Virus record (IMG/VR): IMGVR_UViG_3300003410_000471
Coordinates: 1 to 54,007 of that record
DNA: 54,007 nucleotides
Source of the DNA: a virus
Direction: 5' to 3' (one strand)
A program made the position numbers and the translations under genes. The notes beneath the pieces were generated by a model. The model had not been told where the DNA came from and ran no database searches. It worked only from the letters and a program-made list of their open reading frames with translations. Position 1 is the first letter of the stretch. Each line of letters opens with the position of its first letter. Below, piece by piece: positions 1 through 8,350 of the stretch.

Positions 1-176
1 CCACCGTAAATTACAATGCGAGCATCGTCGTCTGCATAGTTTACACGTAGAGCATCAGCAAGCCATACTTTGCTGTTGACTTGTCCTTTCCAAAAACTTT
101 CAAGTGTACGATATCGGTCATTGCTGTTGCGAATTGCATCCATCCAAAATAGTACATCTTGTATATCAACTCTCAT
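1..176 (-). CDS. Possible SAM-dependent methyltransferase, N-terminal part (runs off the window)
   Basis: Only the first 58 codons are inside the window; the gene continues past base 1. It starts at an ATG at 176-174, inside the end of the UDP-sugar dehydrogenase gene (11-base overlap, 166-176). The visible part begins MRVDIQDVLFWMDAIR, has a middle stretch ESFWKGQVNSKVWLADAL, and ends in DARIVIYGG. A beta strand ending in a YGG-type glycine turn after a helical leader resembles the N-terminal region of small phage proteins annotated as class I methyltransferases, but the SAM-binding region itself lies mainly outside the window. The assignment is therefore tentative. It is the last visible member of the sugar/radical SAM gene run and should be co-transcribed with it. 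Confidence 0.45.
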   Translation of the reverse strand, partial: MRVDIQDVLFWMDAIRNSNDRYRTLESFWKGQVNSKVWLADALRVNYADDDARIVIYG

Positions 177-900
177 TTCGAACCTTTTTATTGTATTCAA
201 TTGCTTCACGTAAGATACTCAGCTCAACGTTATTGCGGTGGGCTGTTTTTATGATTGCATTTGTATCTTTAGGAAAGCAATGTCCACCAAAGCCACGTTC
301 ATCTGTAATGAATGTATGACTGTCGCCAATGCGTTCGTCCATGCTTGTATAGTGCGCAACTGCTGAATACTCTACATCAAGTGCATCGCACAAATCATAC
401 AGTTGATTGAAGTATGCAACTTTAAGTGCAAGAAAACTATTGCGAGCATACTTGGCTAAGATAAGTTCACGAGGCTCTGCAATTTCAATGTTCACTTCGA
501 ACACATCTTTCCAAAAGCAGGTATTGGTTCCGCCTATGAGCATTAAACGCATGTTCTGTAGATCTTCTACTGCACTTGCTGCACGTAGGAACTCTGGGGA
601 GAAGTTTAGCATACGATCAGGAAACGCATCTACTAGCATATCCCAGCCTTCTACAGAAATTGTGCTTTTGATTAGTACGGGCACATCTGGTGCTGCTTCG
701 ATTACTTCGTACACATTGTCCATGTGACAACTGCCGTCTGGTCGCGGTGGTGTGCTTACACAGACAATTACTGCATCAACATCGTCGTAAGAATTAGTAT
801 ACCCTAATGCCGGGTCATTGATTACAACATCGTGTTTAAACTTTAGAACTTCGTAATGTGCTTTGCCAACGAACCCATAACCTGCTATTAATATTTTCAT
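166..900 (-). CDS. Short UDP-glucose/GDP-mannose dehydrogenase family protein
   Basis: A 244-residue member of the nucleotide-sugar dehydrogenase family, which oxidises UDP-glucose-type sugars to uronic acids using NAD. The N-terminal Rossmann domain has GYGFVG at residues 7-12. The central helical region has KYARNSFLALKVAYFN at about 150-165. The catalytic motif GFGGHCFPKD puts the active-site cysteine at residue 208. Full-length enzymes of this family are usually about 390-450 residues; this one stops soon after the catalytic motif and lacks the C-terminal sugar-nucleotide-binding domain. The frame is intact and ends with a clean stop, so it looks like a natural short form, not a broken gene. 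The ATG at 900 overlaps the preceding radical SAM stop (ATGA). It probably feeds sugar nucleotides to the neighbouring glycosyltransferases, although activity without the third domain is uncertain. Confidence 0.85.
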   Translation of the reverse strand: MKILIAGYGFVGKAHYEVLKFKHDVVINDPALGYTNSYDDVDAVIVCVSTPPRPDGSCHMDNVYEVIEAAPDVPVLIKSTISVEGWDMLVDAFPDRMLNFSPEFLRAASAVEDLQNMRLMLIGGTNTCFWKDVFEVNIEIAEPRELILAKYARNSFLALKVAYFNQLYDLCDALDVEYSAVAHYTSMDERIGDSHTFITDERGFGGHCFPKDTNAIIKTAHRNNVELSILREAIEYNKKVRNES

Positions 901-1895
901 ATTTTCCTCTTTGGTATTTTACTATCTGCACTGCTTACACAACTAGGTGTAACGCATTTCTTTGGTGTCTTAAACAGCGTAAAACCGCCGTCTAACGTGC
1001 CTAAAGCTTCGTCATGACAACTGTAGCTGCGCTTTACTTCGTTCTCTCTTATAACGCATCCTTGATAGCCTGCATTACATTCCCAGCCCTCGAACTTGTT
1101 AAAACCAAACGCATTAAATCGTTCTGCTTGATCTATGTAGTAGGTATTTCCGCCTGTGTCTTGCAATTCTACTTGTAGTAAAGGTATTATTCCTTTAAAT
1201 GCTTCTGGGATCGTTTGCGGGAATCCTGTTTGCATTTTGTGTACTTGTTCATCTGTGTATCCGTGTACAACGTAGGAGGCAGTAGGGTCGGATTGGGGCT
1301 TGAGAGTGACATTAATACCTCTGGAGGCAAATCGTTCAAGACGTTGATAAAGTTCGTCAAACATTTCTGGCACCATGACTTGATTGATTGTAACATATAC
1401 ACCTGCTTTCATAAGTTGAAGACATTTGTCTCCAAACTCTTGCTCGTTAGCAAACTCTGAATGATAGCTTGCTGTAATACTTCTACGTTGCAAACTGCTC
1501 GTAGTTTCTATCCATTTGTTCCACCATTTGCTTCCTGGGCTGAGATTGGTCGTCATGTGGATACTCTGGTACTCGGGAGTTGCATCACTGCAATAATGGT
1601 CTATAACCTTCCCAAAGTATTTATAAGCTGTGGGTTCGCCGCCGCTAAAACTAAAGTGAAAATCTTTAAAACCATTTGCACGGGCCTGACGTTTTATTTC
1701 ATCTATTGTACGAGTGTAAACTTCTAAATCTTGATGGTCAGGAGTGCTGCTGCGAGCATAGGGCCAGCAGTAGCTACAGTTGTAATTACAAAATCTTGCA
1801 AGTATCCAAGACACTGTAAACAAGTTTGTATTTAATAGAGTCTTTTGACCAAAGCTTGTTATATCTTTAAATGGTATGTTTTGAAAATTGTTCAT
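897..1895 (-). CDS. Radical SAM protein with C-terminal cysteine cluster
   Basis: A 332-residue radical SAM enzyme from the ATG at 1895. The longer frame would need a TTG at 1907, which I did not choose. The core iron-sulfur motif CxxxCxxC is at residues 36, 40 and 43 (CNYNCSYC), followed by the GGEP SAM-contact motif at 85-88. The C-terminal part carries cysteines at about 273, 280, 293, 314 and 319, a spacing like the SPASM/twitch auxiliary-cluster domains that often modify peptides or activate partner enzymes. The substrate cannot be read from the sequence. The gene begins inside the end of the small glycosyltransferase gene (29-base overlap), ends in an ATGA overlap with the dehydrogenase, and differs from the two longer radical SAM proteins of the cluster, whose extra cysteines are N-terminal. 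Confidence 0.88.
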   Translation of the reverse strand: MNNFQNIPFKDITSFGQKTLLNTNLFTVSWILARFCNYNCSYCWPYARSSTPDHQDLEVYTRTIDEIKRQARANGFKDFHFSFSGGEPTAYKYFGKVIDHYCSDATPEYQSIHMTTNLSPGSKWWNKWIETTSSLQRRSITASYHSEFANEQEFGDKCLQLMKAGVYVTINQVMVPEMFDELYQRLERFASRGINVTLKPQSDPTASYVVHGYTDEQVHKMQTGFPQTIPEAFKGIIPLLQVELQDTGGNTYYIDQAERFNAFGFNKFEGWECNAGYQGCVIRENEVKRSYSCHDEALGTLDGGFTLFKTPKKCVTPSCVSSADSKIPKRKI

Positions 1896-2541
1896 GCAAC
1901 CACTCAAAATTGTTTATAAGGCTAATGTCACTCTTATTAGAAATCCCAAACTTCCTACCAGCATTAGCACCAGCAAGAGCGTAATTGCCGTAGCGTTTCT
2001 CAGAGACTTTTGTACACCACGTATCGAGTCTCTTTTCGGTTTCTTCGTTGTTTTGTCTTGTAATTGTTTTACTACTTAGTTTGGCACATTCTCTAAATGC
2101 ACTACGCCATGTTTCAAATGGACTTGTGTTAAATGCTGTAGTATTTGCAACTTCATCCATAGCAATAAAATGTTCACTTATGCTTGTAGTCATATCCGCC
2201 TTACTTGTATCCATTTCTATTGTAAGTTTGCGGGGAAATAACTTTACTCCTCCATAGCCATATTCTAATCCATTAATAGGATTATTTGCTCTCCATACAT
2301 GTACATGATCTAATTGATGGTCCGGGACAACATAATCAAAATTAAATGTATTTTTAATAATTGCATCGCCGTCGACTATCCAAAACATCTTAGTAAAGCA
2401 TTTCTTTGCTGCCTTTATGTGTGCTTGATGTATTCCTTTAACTCCGTGTACACGTTTAGCCATAGGAAATCGTGCCTTTAGTGCAGCATAGTTTTCATCT
2501 GCAGAAGGCTCTTGGTAACTAATAAAGACTATATCGTACAT
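1867..2541 (-). CDS. Small glycosyltransferase-like protein (DGD motif)
   Basis: A 224-residue protein with a glycosyltransferase-A-like beginning: MYDIVFISYQEP, then RVHGVKGIHQAH at about 30-41, then WIVDGDA with the metal-binding-type DGD at 57-59. The same pattern appears in the 305-residue protein at 9744-10661 (LSYDEPNAEKNY, RVHGVEG, VDGDN), so the two are paralogues. This copy is shorter, but a WR(S/A)(A/G)FRE element is shared. The sugar donor and acceptor are unknown. The start ATG at 2541 coincides almost exactly with the transcription start predicted from the sigma70-type promoter at 2548-2576, and no good Shine-Dalgarno sequence precedes it, so the message may be leaderless. The downstream radical SAM gene begins within this one. 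Confidence 0.72.
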   Translation of the reverse strand: MYDIVFISYQEPSADENYAALKARFPMAKRVHGVKGIHQAHIKAAKKCFTKMFWIVDGDAIIKNTFNFDYVVPDHQLDHVHVWRANNPINGLEYGYGGVKLFPRKLTIEMDTSKADMTTSISEHFIAMDEVANTTAFNTSPFETWRSAFRECAKLSSKTITRQNNEETEKRLDTWCTKVSEKRYGNYALAGANAGRKFGISNKSDISLINNFEWLHEQFSKHTI

Positions 2542-2547
2542 TGTATT

Positions 2548-2576
2548 ATTGTAACACCGTGTTTAATAAATGTCAA
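2548..2576 (-). promoter_or_regulatory. Sigma70-type promoter inside the sugar-modification run
   Basis: Read on the minus strand, TTGACA (2576-2571) is followed by 17 bases and TACAAT (2553-2548). The -35 box overlaps the stop codon of the upstream radical SAM gene. The expected transcription start, about 7 bases past the -10 box, falls at about 2541, which is the A of the ATG of the next gene. Confidence 0.7.
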
Positions 2577-4093
2577 GAAGAGTATCGATTATATAGTTCA
2601 GCAAATTCTGGAAATGTTTCGCAGAAATTAGTGTTTCTACGGGCATCATGCTGATCAAAATATTTAACTAGGTTATAACGATTTCTTTCAACTGCTTCAT
2701 CGTTATTCAAGTGACGTGCTTTTAATACTGCTAGATTGCGTTCTGCTTTTTTAATTTCAAAGTCATAAAAGCCTACAAAATCGTCAGTATTTGCATTTGC
2801 TTTCATAAATTCAATTGCATCTTCTAAATAATGATCAAACTCTTTAGGTAGTATTTGTATTGCTTGCCATGCTGGATTTCTTAGTAACGGAATATCAAAC
2901 CAAATTCGCTGCCTTGGGTGGATTTCGTAGTCGTCATGTGTATTGTACTGATCATATATAGGAATATATTTTGTTCCTTGATTGCCTTTACTGTACTCGG
3001 CTCTTAGAGAAAGTATATATTCTAAAAAGCTTTTAAATTTAGGAACACTCAATGCGTTGAATGTATTGATAAATGTCATTGTTGTATTATTGGTTTCTGC
3101 TAAAAATCTATCTACATTACTTTGCATTGCACTGTAATCTAATCCTGTTCTGATATATTCGGCTTGTTCTTCTACACTGTCAACACTAACAAATACTGCG
3201 ACATTTTTTAATGCCATGTTAACATACCAGTTGTTACCTGAGCCAGGATTAAAACGTTCGTCGTCTTTCCATATTTGTATTTCTTCTAGTTTCTTCAACT
3301 TGGTAATAAATTTGTCCATTAATTCAGATTTTGGAGGTGAAAAGTTACTGGTTACGCTAACCTCTAACCATGCGTTAGGATTTTCGTAGATATAATCCAA
3401 TACTTTAAATGTATTAACGTCCATTAGCGGCTCTCCGCCTGTGATACGAAATACTTCAAGTTTTTTGTATAACTCCGGCCACCATTTCCAAAATGCTGTT
3501 ACATAGGGATTATCGGCTTGCGGAACTTTTAGTGGCATTAATCCATCTTTTGCTAGATACTCGGTATTATTATGTTCTGCCTTTTCGCCTTTGTCATTTA
3601 TAATACTATAAGATCCGAACTTGTTGATTTCTTCTTCCCATGCTGTGCTAAGGTGCGGACTACAATATGAACATTTAAGATTACATGCTTGATTAAAGTT
3701 TACTTCTACGTAACGCGGAGTTATATCTCCGGTATCTAATGCTTCAAAAACATCCGTTTTAGAATTTTGTGCCCATTGCTCGCCGCTGCGATAAATTCTA
3801 TCACTGCGTCCGCCTTGATCTTCAATTTTCCAACAGTAATTACATCCTTCAGGACGTTTACCTGCGAGCATCTCTTTGCGTTCTTGTTTCTTTTGTTTTG
3901 TATTATGTAGAGCACTTGGATTTTCTTTAATTTCTTCCGCATCAATTTTATGCAAGGGAGGATGATAACAACTATGTGTTGTGCCGTTGGTCAAGTGCAT
4001 GGACATCTGTGCCCATTTTGCATAGCACATGCTTGACGAAATACGTTTTAATTGGGATTCTGCTACATCAGCAGCATCATTATAATTACTCAT
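2573..4093 (-). CDS. Radical SAM protein with N-terminal auxiliary cysteine motif (twitch-like), 506 residues
   Basis: The radical SAM core is shown by CNLKCSYC (cysteines 137, 141, 144) and TGGEPLMD (GGEP at 219-222). The distinctive feature is an N-terminal region with cysteines 23, 42 (in HSCYHP), 84 and 87 (in GCNYCW), which looks like a ligand set for an auxiliary iron-sulfur cluster of the twitch/SPASM kind placed before the core rather than after it. The protein at 8347-9747 has the same four cysteines at identical positions and is a clear paralogue. The C-terminal part is long and charged; near its end both share a DxRRNTNF(C/L)ETFPE element. Related proteins are known in phages as twitch-domain radical SAM proteins, with no established substrate. 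The gene is joined to the upstream SGNH-like gene by an ATGA overlap. Confidence 0.88.
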   Translation of the reverse strand: MSNYNDAADVAESQLKRISSSMCYAKWAQMSMHLTNGTTHSCYHPPLHKIDAEEIKENPSALHNTKQKKQERKEMLAGKRPEGCNYCWKIEDQGGRSDRIYRSGEQWAQNSKTDVFEALDTGDITPRYVEVNFNQACNLKCSYCSPHLSTAWEEEINKFGSYSIINDKGEKAEHNNTEYLAKDGLMPLKVPQADNPYVTAFWKWWPELYKKLEVFRITGGEPLMDVNTFKVLDYIYENPNAWLEVSVTSNFSPPKSELMDKFITKLKKLEEIQIWKDDERFNPGSGNNWYVNMALKNVAVFVSVDSVEEQAEYIRTGLDYSAMQSNVDRFLAETNNTTMTFINTFNALSVPKFKSFLEYILSLRAEYSKGNQGTKYIPIYDQYNTHDDYEIHPRQRIWFDIPLLRNPAWQAIQILPKEFDHYLEDAIEFMKANANTDDFVGFYDFEIKKAERNLAVLKARHLNNDEAVERNRYNLVKYFDQHDARRNTNFCETFPEFAELYNRYSS

Positions 4094-5013
4094 TTAAATC
4101 TCTCATGTAAATATTCTGCAACTTCTATACTGATAACTTCGCCCGGGTGTTGTAGATCTCTTGCAGTTTTATCAATCTTAAAGTGTTTTTCGGCATTTAG
4201 GATTTGGGCAGTAGAATAAAAAAAGGATATACTAGAATACTTGCTGCGTTCTTTCCATAACCACTTTCCAATTAATCCTTGATTATAAGTAAGGCCTATT
4301 TCGTGGGAAGGATCTGCATATGTAAGTTGCCATAATTTACTAACGTCAGTTTCTTGACTCGTGTGAGGAGCTTTGTGTCGTCCGTCCCAAGGCCCAGATT
4401 TGTGTCTGCCGATCTTTGAAAAAAATTCAAATCTATCCGTAGGAGTCCAAATAGTAGCTACTGCGTATGGTGTTTCAAAGCTTTCCAATATTTTTGTAGA
4501 ATTATATAAAATTAAACTATTCGAACCTCCTGGAACTCCTAAATTAATTACTGGGCGCCCGGATAGTCGTTCTAAATGAAATGATATTGTCTCGTCGTCC
4601 GATAGGCCAATGCCGTATGTACAAGAACAACCTAATAATACAATAGAGTTTTTCCAATCAATTTGATCCCATTCTAGAGTACGGAAACCTGAACTATTAA
4701 CTGTATATGTAACCTCTTTTGTTAGATATTTCCAATCTTTACCTTTTTTTCTTTTACTACTGTTAAATCTATTTTCGTCGTCTCCTTGCAACCATAGATA
4801 TTTTCCAGAAACTTCTGGAGAATCAATTTTATTAAATGTGCCGACTGGATTTATTCCGAAAGGGTGCTCTGTATCCGTTAGATACAATGGAAAATTGTCA
4901 TCTATCTGTTTATCATCAAATAAAGGAGGTGATTTATTAGATTTTTCATTCGTATTTTGGCTTTGAGTGACCGAACGAAATCTTGCCATCATTTTTTTAT
5001 TTTTTTTACTCAT
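4090..5013 (-). CDS. SGNH-hydrolase-like protein A
   Basis: A 307-residue protein with signatures of the SGNH/GDSL hydrolase fold, a group containing esterases and O-acetyl-sugar transferases or esterases. A VNSSGFR element is at about 105-111. Block I reads LLGCSCTYGIG, with the candidate nucleophile serine at 130. NLGVPGGSN at 157-165 fits the oxyanion-hole blocks. DLQHPG (Asp286, His289) fits the block V D-x-x-H pair. The N-terminal 40 residues are basic and polar and probably unstructured. The first codons contain two runs of seven or eight A residues on the coding strand, a spot where polymerase or ribosome slippage is possible. It sits between another SGNH-like gene and a radical SAM gene, so acylation or deacylation of a glycan is a reasonable guess, not a demonstrated role. 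Confidence 0.75.
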   Translation of the reverse strand: MSKKNKKMMARFRSVTQSQNTNEKSNKSPPLFDDKQIDDNFPLYLTDTEHPFGINPVGTFNKIDSPEVSGKYLWLQGDDENRFNSSKRKKGKDWKYLTKEVTYTVNSSGFRTLEWDQIDWKNSIVLLGCSCTYGIGLSDDETISFHLERLSGRPVINLGVPGGSNSLILYNSTKILESFETPYAVATIWTPTDRFEFFSKIGRHKSGPWDGRHKAPHTSQETDVSKLWQLTYADPSHEIGLTYNQGLIGKWLWKERSKYSSISFFYSTAQILNAEKHFKIDKTARDLQHPGEVISIEVAEYLHERFK

Positions 5014-5021
5014 ATTAGCCT

Positions 5022-6032
5022 TTAAATATTGTTTATATAGTTATATAAGTGTTTTGCAAATAAGTCATGTCCTTTCTGACTAGGATGCGAACACGGTGTC
5101 ATCCATCCGTTATATGAACCTTTTCCTAAAAACTGAAAATAATGATCATGTTTATCATCTAACTTATCTTCTTGAGCAATAACTAAGTCAGCAAATGTAG
5201 TGTGTCCGTCAGGTTTAAACATGTTGTTCCATGGAAATAACTCCAACAAATTTGTTTTATCTGATGCAGACTTGCTTAGGATAGGCTTGGTAGATTTTAC
5301 AAATAACTCATCTTTTCTTGTTACTTCTTTTGATAAACATTCTCGAAAATAGTCCTTGTCGTATCTTCTATCAAAACCCGGTGTAATTATTAATTTTGCC
5401 TTTTTAGACTTACACCAAGACATTAGTTCTTGCACATGGGCAAGTTGTTCTATTACCTCAAATTTATCACTTGACAGAGTTTTAGCATACCCTTCCCATA
5501 GCGTTTTACGCGGACTCTCTTCCATATCTTTATAATGGGGCCACATGCATTTCCAATTAAAATGGTCAACTGCTACATCATTAACAAAATCAAATCTTTC
5601 AAGACCGCTAGGCATATATAGCACTATAATTTCTTTTAATTCGTTATAGTTAATTTCAGGATACATATATAATTCTTTGATTGACGCTCTATTGCCACAT
5701 CCTCGAAGTCCTAGATTAATTGGAGTATATTTTCCGTTAAAATACTTGTTGCACAAAACACTAACAAAGGCATTTTTGTATTCCATCATAGTAAAATCCA
5801 TTCCATGCATTGAATTGGAAACACCTTGATAATTTTTTGATATTCTTTTACGCTCTTTTGAAGATGCATCTATAACAAGTGGAAGTCCTTCAGTATACTT
5901 CCATTTAAAATTTTCATATAGCTCATCATCAAATGCGCCTTGGCCTTGTACAAAGGAACACCCAATTGCAATAATGGCCCTTTTAGTATTTTTTAAATCT
6001 TTGTTTATTCTAGTAACTTGCGATTTATACAT
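5022..6032 (-). CDS. SGNH-hydrolase-like protein B
   Basis: A 336-residue protein with an SGNH-like plan. IAIGCSFVQGQG places a candidate serine nucleophile at residue 26, NLGLRGCGN follows at 106-114, and SHPSQKGHDLFAKH near the C-terminus supplies a histidine at 316. Unlike its neighbour at 4090-5013, the position three before this histidine is proline (313) where the usual Asp of the D-x-x-H block would be, so the catalytic acid may be missing or supplied elsewhere. The ATG at 6032 overlaps the stop of the preceding gene by one base (TAATG), indicating coupled translation. A role in trimming or decorating a sugar is inferred from context only. Confidence 0.7.
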   Translation of the reverse strand: MYKSQVTRINKDLKNTKRAIIAIGCSFVQGQGAFDDELYENFKWKYTEGLPLVIDASSKERKRISKNYQGVSNSMHGMDFTMMEYKNAFVSVLCNKYFNGKYTPINLGLRGCGNRASIKELYMYPEINYNELKEIIVLYMPSGLERFDFVNDVAVDHFNWKCMWPHYKDMEESPRKTLWEGYAKTLSSDKFEVIEQLAHVQELMSWCKSKKAKLIITPGFDRRYDKDYFRECLSKEVTRKDELFVKSTKPILSKSASDKTNLLELFPWNNMFKPDGHTTFADLVIAQEDKLDDKHDHYFQFLGKGSYNGWMTPCSHPSQKGHDLFAKHLYNYINNI

Positions 6033-7348
6033 TATGTTTCCTTATCGACATAATCTTCTATAACTTTTAAATACGGTGAAGGATGTTTATTAGTCCTAGA
6101 CTTTAAAATGTTATAATTATGATTTAAAATATCTTCTAAGCCTCGAAACCATTCTAATTTATCATCAACAGACATACTGTTTATTCTAGAAATTTCATTA
6201 GTAATTGCTTGCATACGTGGCCAAGTACTTAATTTATCATAACTTTCATCGATAAAGGGACTAAATGTTTTATAGCCTAATTCACGCAATCTAGATAAAG
6301 ATCCTTTGTTTCCAGCTATTATAAAAGGATGACAGCATGCTATAGGTTTAAATGTTTTTTCACTAAGAAAACATTCGTGCTCACTGTCTCCAAACGATGC
6401 TTCGCTAACAACTGTAACCCAGGTGTCTAACATTATTTGTTCGTTAAACATAGTCAAATAGTTTCCGCAATCGTGATCGGCAAATTTTTTTAATCCTGAG
6501 TTGTTCGGAGGTAGTAACGGTAATTTACCAATTATATTAGAATAGTCGCTTTCTGTCATTGTTTTGTCTTCGTAGTAAGACTGATTCAATTTAAAGACAT
6601 TCATACTGTTTATTCCACAGTCTAATAATCCAGCATCTGATAGATGCTTAAAAAACCAAGCACGATGAGCTCTTGGGCGCTTCTGTAATGCACTATATGT
6701 TTTTATGGTAGACAAGTTAGTTTCTTTATACGTTAATTGTTGTTCAAAATTTGGATATGTATCAGTTGCAGCATGGGATAAAATGTTTGCAATCGAAGTT
6801 TCAAAATGTGGATAAGGAACTACAAAAATTTTATTATCTGGAAGTCGATCTTTAGCCCAGTTATTATATTGATCTCTACTATCTAAATTGCCAGTAACAT
6901 ATATAATTTGCGTAGGAGGTATTCTATACTTTTCAAGATTATTGTGAAACCATGCCCAAAGCCATTCGGTTTGATACCCTTCATGACACTGATCTATTAG
7001 TAAGTATGCATTTTTTCGGCTTAATGATTTACGTTGTTTTTTACTTAGGTGTCCAAATAAAGTAACTCTATTAGGATTTTCTTTATCAAGACCTAACCCA
7101 GTATCGTCTGGACCGCACCAATCCCACGGGGCATGGGCTACACCAGTTGCAATAATATGTTTCTGATTTTTTTCTCGAGTTGTAGAGAATGTGTGGTATC
7201 CGTGTTCTTGTTGTCCTCGACGCTGATGATAATCAATTACGATAGGACTAGGAGTAAATCTACGTATTCCGGATAGATTTTTATCACGGCATTTAATAAA
7301 ATTTGTAAATAATCCGTGCGTGCCTATAGATTCGAATAAAAAATGCAT
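6032..7348 (-). CDS. Glycosyltransferase-like protein with exostosin-type C-terminal motif
   Basis: A 438-residue protein that I do not recognise with certainty. Its C-terminal third holds FLSEKTFKPIACCHPFIIAG, then a G-x-L-x-x-L-R-E-L-G-Y-K-T-F stretch and FIDESYD. The order S-E-K-x-x-K-P-hydrophobic, P-F-hydrophobic, G-x-L, L-G-(F/Y)-x-T-(F/W) is typical of the donor-sugar-binding half of GT-B transferases such as exostosin and fucosyltransferase families. The N-terminal half has no motif I can name but includes a histidine-rich stretch near residues 40-60. It abuts the epimerase stop with no spacer and overlaps the next gene by one base, consistent with a sugar-transfer role in the same pathway. 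The exact family is uncertain. Confidence 0.55.
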   Translation of the reverse strand: MHFLFESIGTHGLFTNFIKCRDKNLSGIRRFTPSPIVIDYHQRRGQQEHGYHTFSTTREKNQKHIIATGVAHAPWDWCGPDDTGLGLDKENPNRVTLFGHLSKKQRKSLSRKNAYLLIDQCHEGYQTEWLWAWFHNNLEKYRIPPTQIIYVTGNLDSRDQYNNWAKDRLPDNKIFVVPYPHFETSIANILSHAATDTYPNFEQQLTYKETNLSTIKTYSALQKRPRAHRAWFFKHLSDAGLLDCGINSMNVFKLNQSYYEDKTMTESDYSNIIGKLPLLPPNNSGLKKFADHDCGNYLTMFNEQIMLDTWVTVVSEASFGDSEHECFLSEKTFKPIACCHPFIIAGNKGSLSRLRELGYKTFSPFIDESYDKLSTWPRMQAITNEISRINSMSVDDKLEWFRGLEDILNHNYNILKSRTNKHPSPYLKVIEDYVDKET

Positions 7349-8350
7349 TTAAATTAACCGATCCGTCCATGTTTTTGGAGTTTTGTAATTTACAATCTCT
7401 AGTGGAAATGTGTAGTCAAACGGCTTTGTGCCTCGTTTTTTAATATAGTCAACAGTATATTCAACTGCTGTTTCTAAATTGGTAGTTGTTTTATAATTTA
7501 ATAACTTGCGAGCTTTATCTGCACTACACATTGCATGTTTAACTTCTTGAGGACGGTCATCGACATGTATAGGATCTAAATTACAACCTGTTTTATTGGC
7601 TACTAGTTTTGCTAAATTTTTGATATTTATTGTTCCTTCATCTGGTCCAATATTTACTATTTGGCTTGATATATTTTTATCTAATGCGAGTTTTTCAAGA
7701 CACTGAATACAGTCATCAATGTAACTAAAGCATCGTGTTTGTTCGCCATCGCCGTATATAATAGCAGGATTGCCTTGTAAATTTCTATTGATCATAATAC
7801 TCATTACATTTCGGAATGGATCATCATAACGCTGCCTTGGTCCAACAATGTTGTGCGGCACAGCAATATTCCATTCCATACCGTGTACTTCACTTAGCGT
7901 AGTCAGTACTTGTTCGCCTGCTACTTTAGCAATGCCGTAAGGATCAACTGGGGCAGGTGTCTGTGTTTCAACAAACGGAATCTGTTGATTTCCGTAACGT
8001 GCCATACTAGTACAGTATACAAAACGTTTTACCTTGTTTTCAAGTGCTGCACTAATTGTAGATACCGTTGCTTGAAATATATTCTTAGTAATAAAATCTG
8101 GGCTTACTACACTTAGACCTTCATGAGCAGTTGCAGCAGTGTGTATAACAATATCTATATCTTTCATTATATCTGCCATGCGTTCTCTGTCGCAACAATC
8201 TACTTTGTACAAAGTAGCTTTGTGATGTACATTATCCTCATAACCGCCAATCAGTGTATCGTTGCCAGATACTTCGTGACCAAGTTCTATCATACGATCT
8301 GCTAAATGACTTCCTAGAAATCCTGCAATGCCTGTTATAAAAATTTTCAT
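7349..8350 (-). CDS. NAD-dependent epimerase/dehydratase (nucleotide-sugar, extended SDR family)
   Basis: A 333-residue protein of the extended short-chain dehydrogenase family, usual length for nucleotide-sugar epimerases and dehydratases. It opens with TGIAGFLGSH (glycines 7, 10, 13), the NAD-binding loop. CTSMARYG at 113-120 supplies the catalytic serine or threonine region, and DPYGIAK gives the YxxxK pair at Tyr138 and Lys142. RCFSYIDDC and NIGPDEG are typical substrate-domain elements. It is expected to interconvert a nucleotide sugar in the cytoplasm for the neighbouring transferases; whether it epimerises or dehydrates cannot be decided from the motifs. The ATG at 8350 overlaps the stop of the radical SAM gene upstream (ATGA). 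Confidence 0.92.
   Translation of the reverse strand: MKIFITGIAGFLGSHLADRMIELGHEVSGNDTLIGGYEDNVHHKATLYKVDCCDRERMADIMKDIDIVIHTAATAHEGLSVVSPDFITKNIFQATVSTISAALENKVKRFVYCTSMARYGNQQIPFVETQTPAPVDPYGIAKVAGEQVLTTLSEVHGMEWNIAVPHNIVGPRQRYDDPFRNVMSIMINRNLQGNPAIIYGDGEQTRCFSYIDDCIQCLEKLALDKNISSQIVNIGPDEGTINIKNLAKLVANKTGCNLDPIHVDDRPQEVKHAMCSADKARKLLNYKTTTNLETAVEYTVDYIKKRGTKPFDYTFPLEIVNYKTPKTWTDRLI

Noticed and set aside
166-900. The short sugar dehydrogenase as a pseudogene
   Set aside because: The frame is clean, motifs are intact, and both ends are in tight overlaps with neighbours, which fits a maintained gene.
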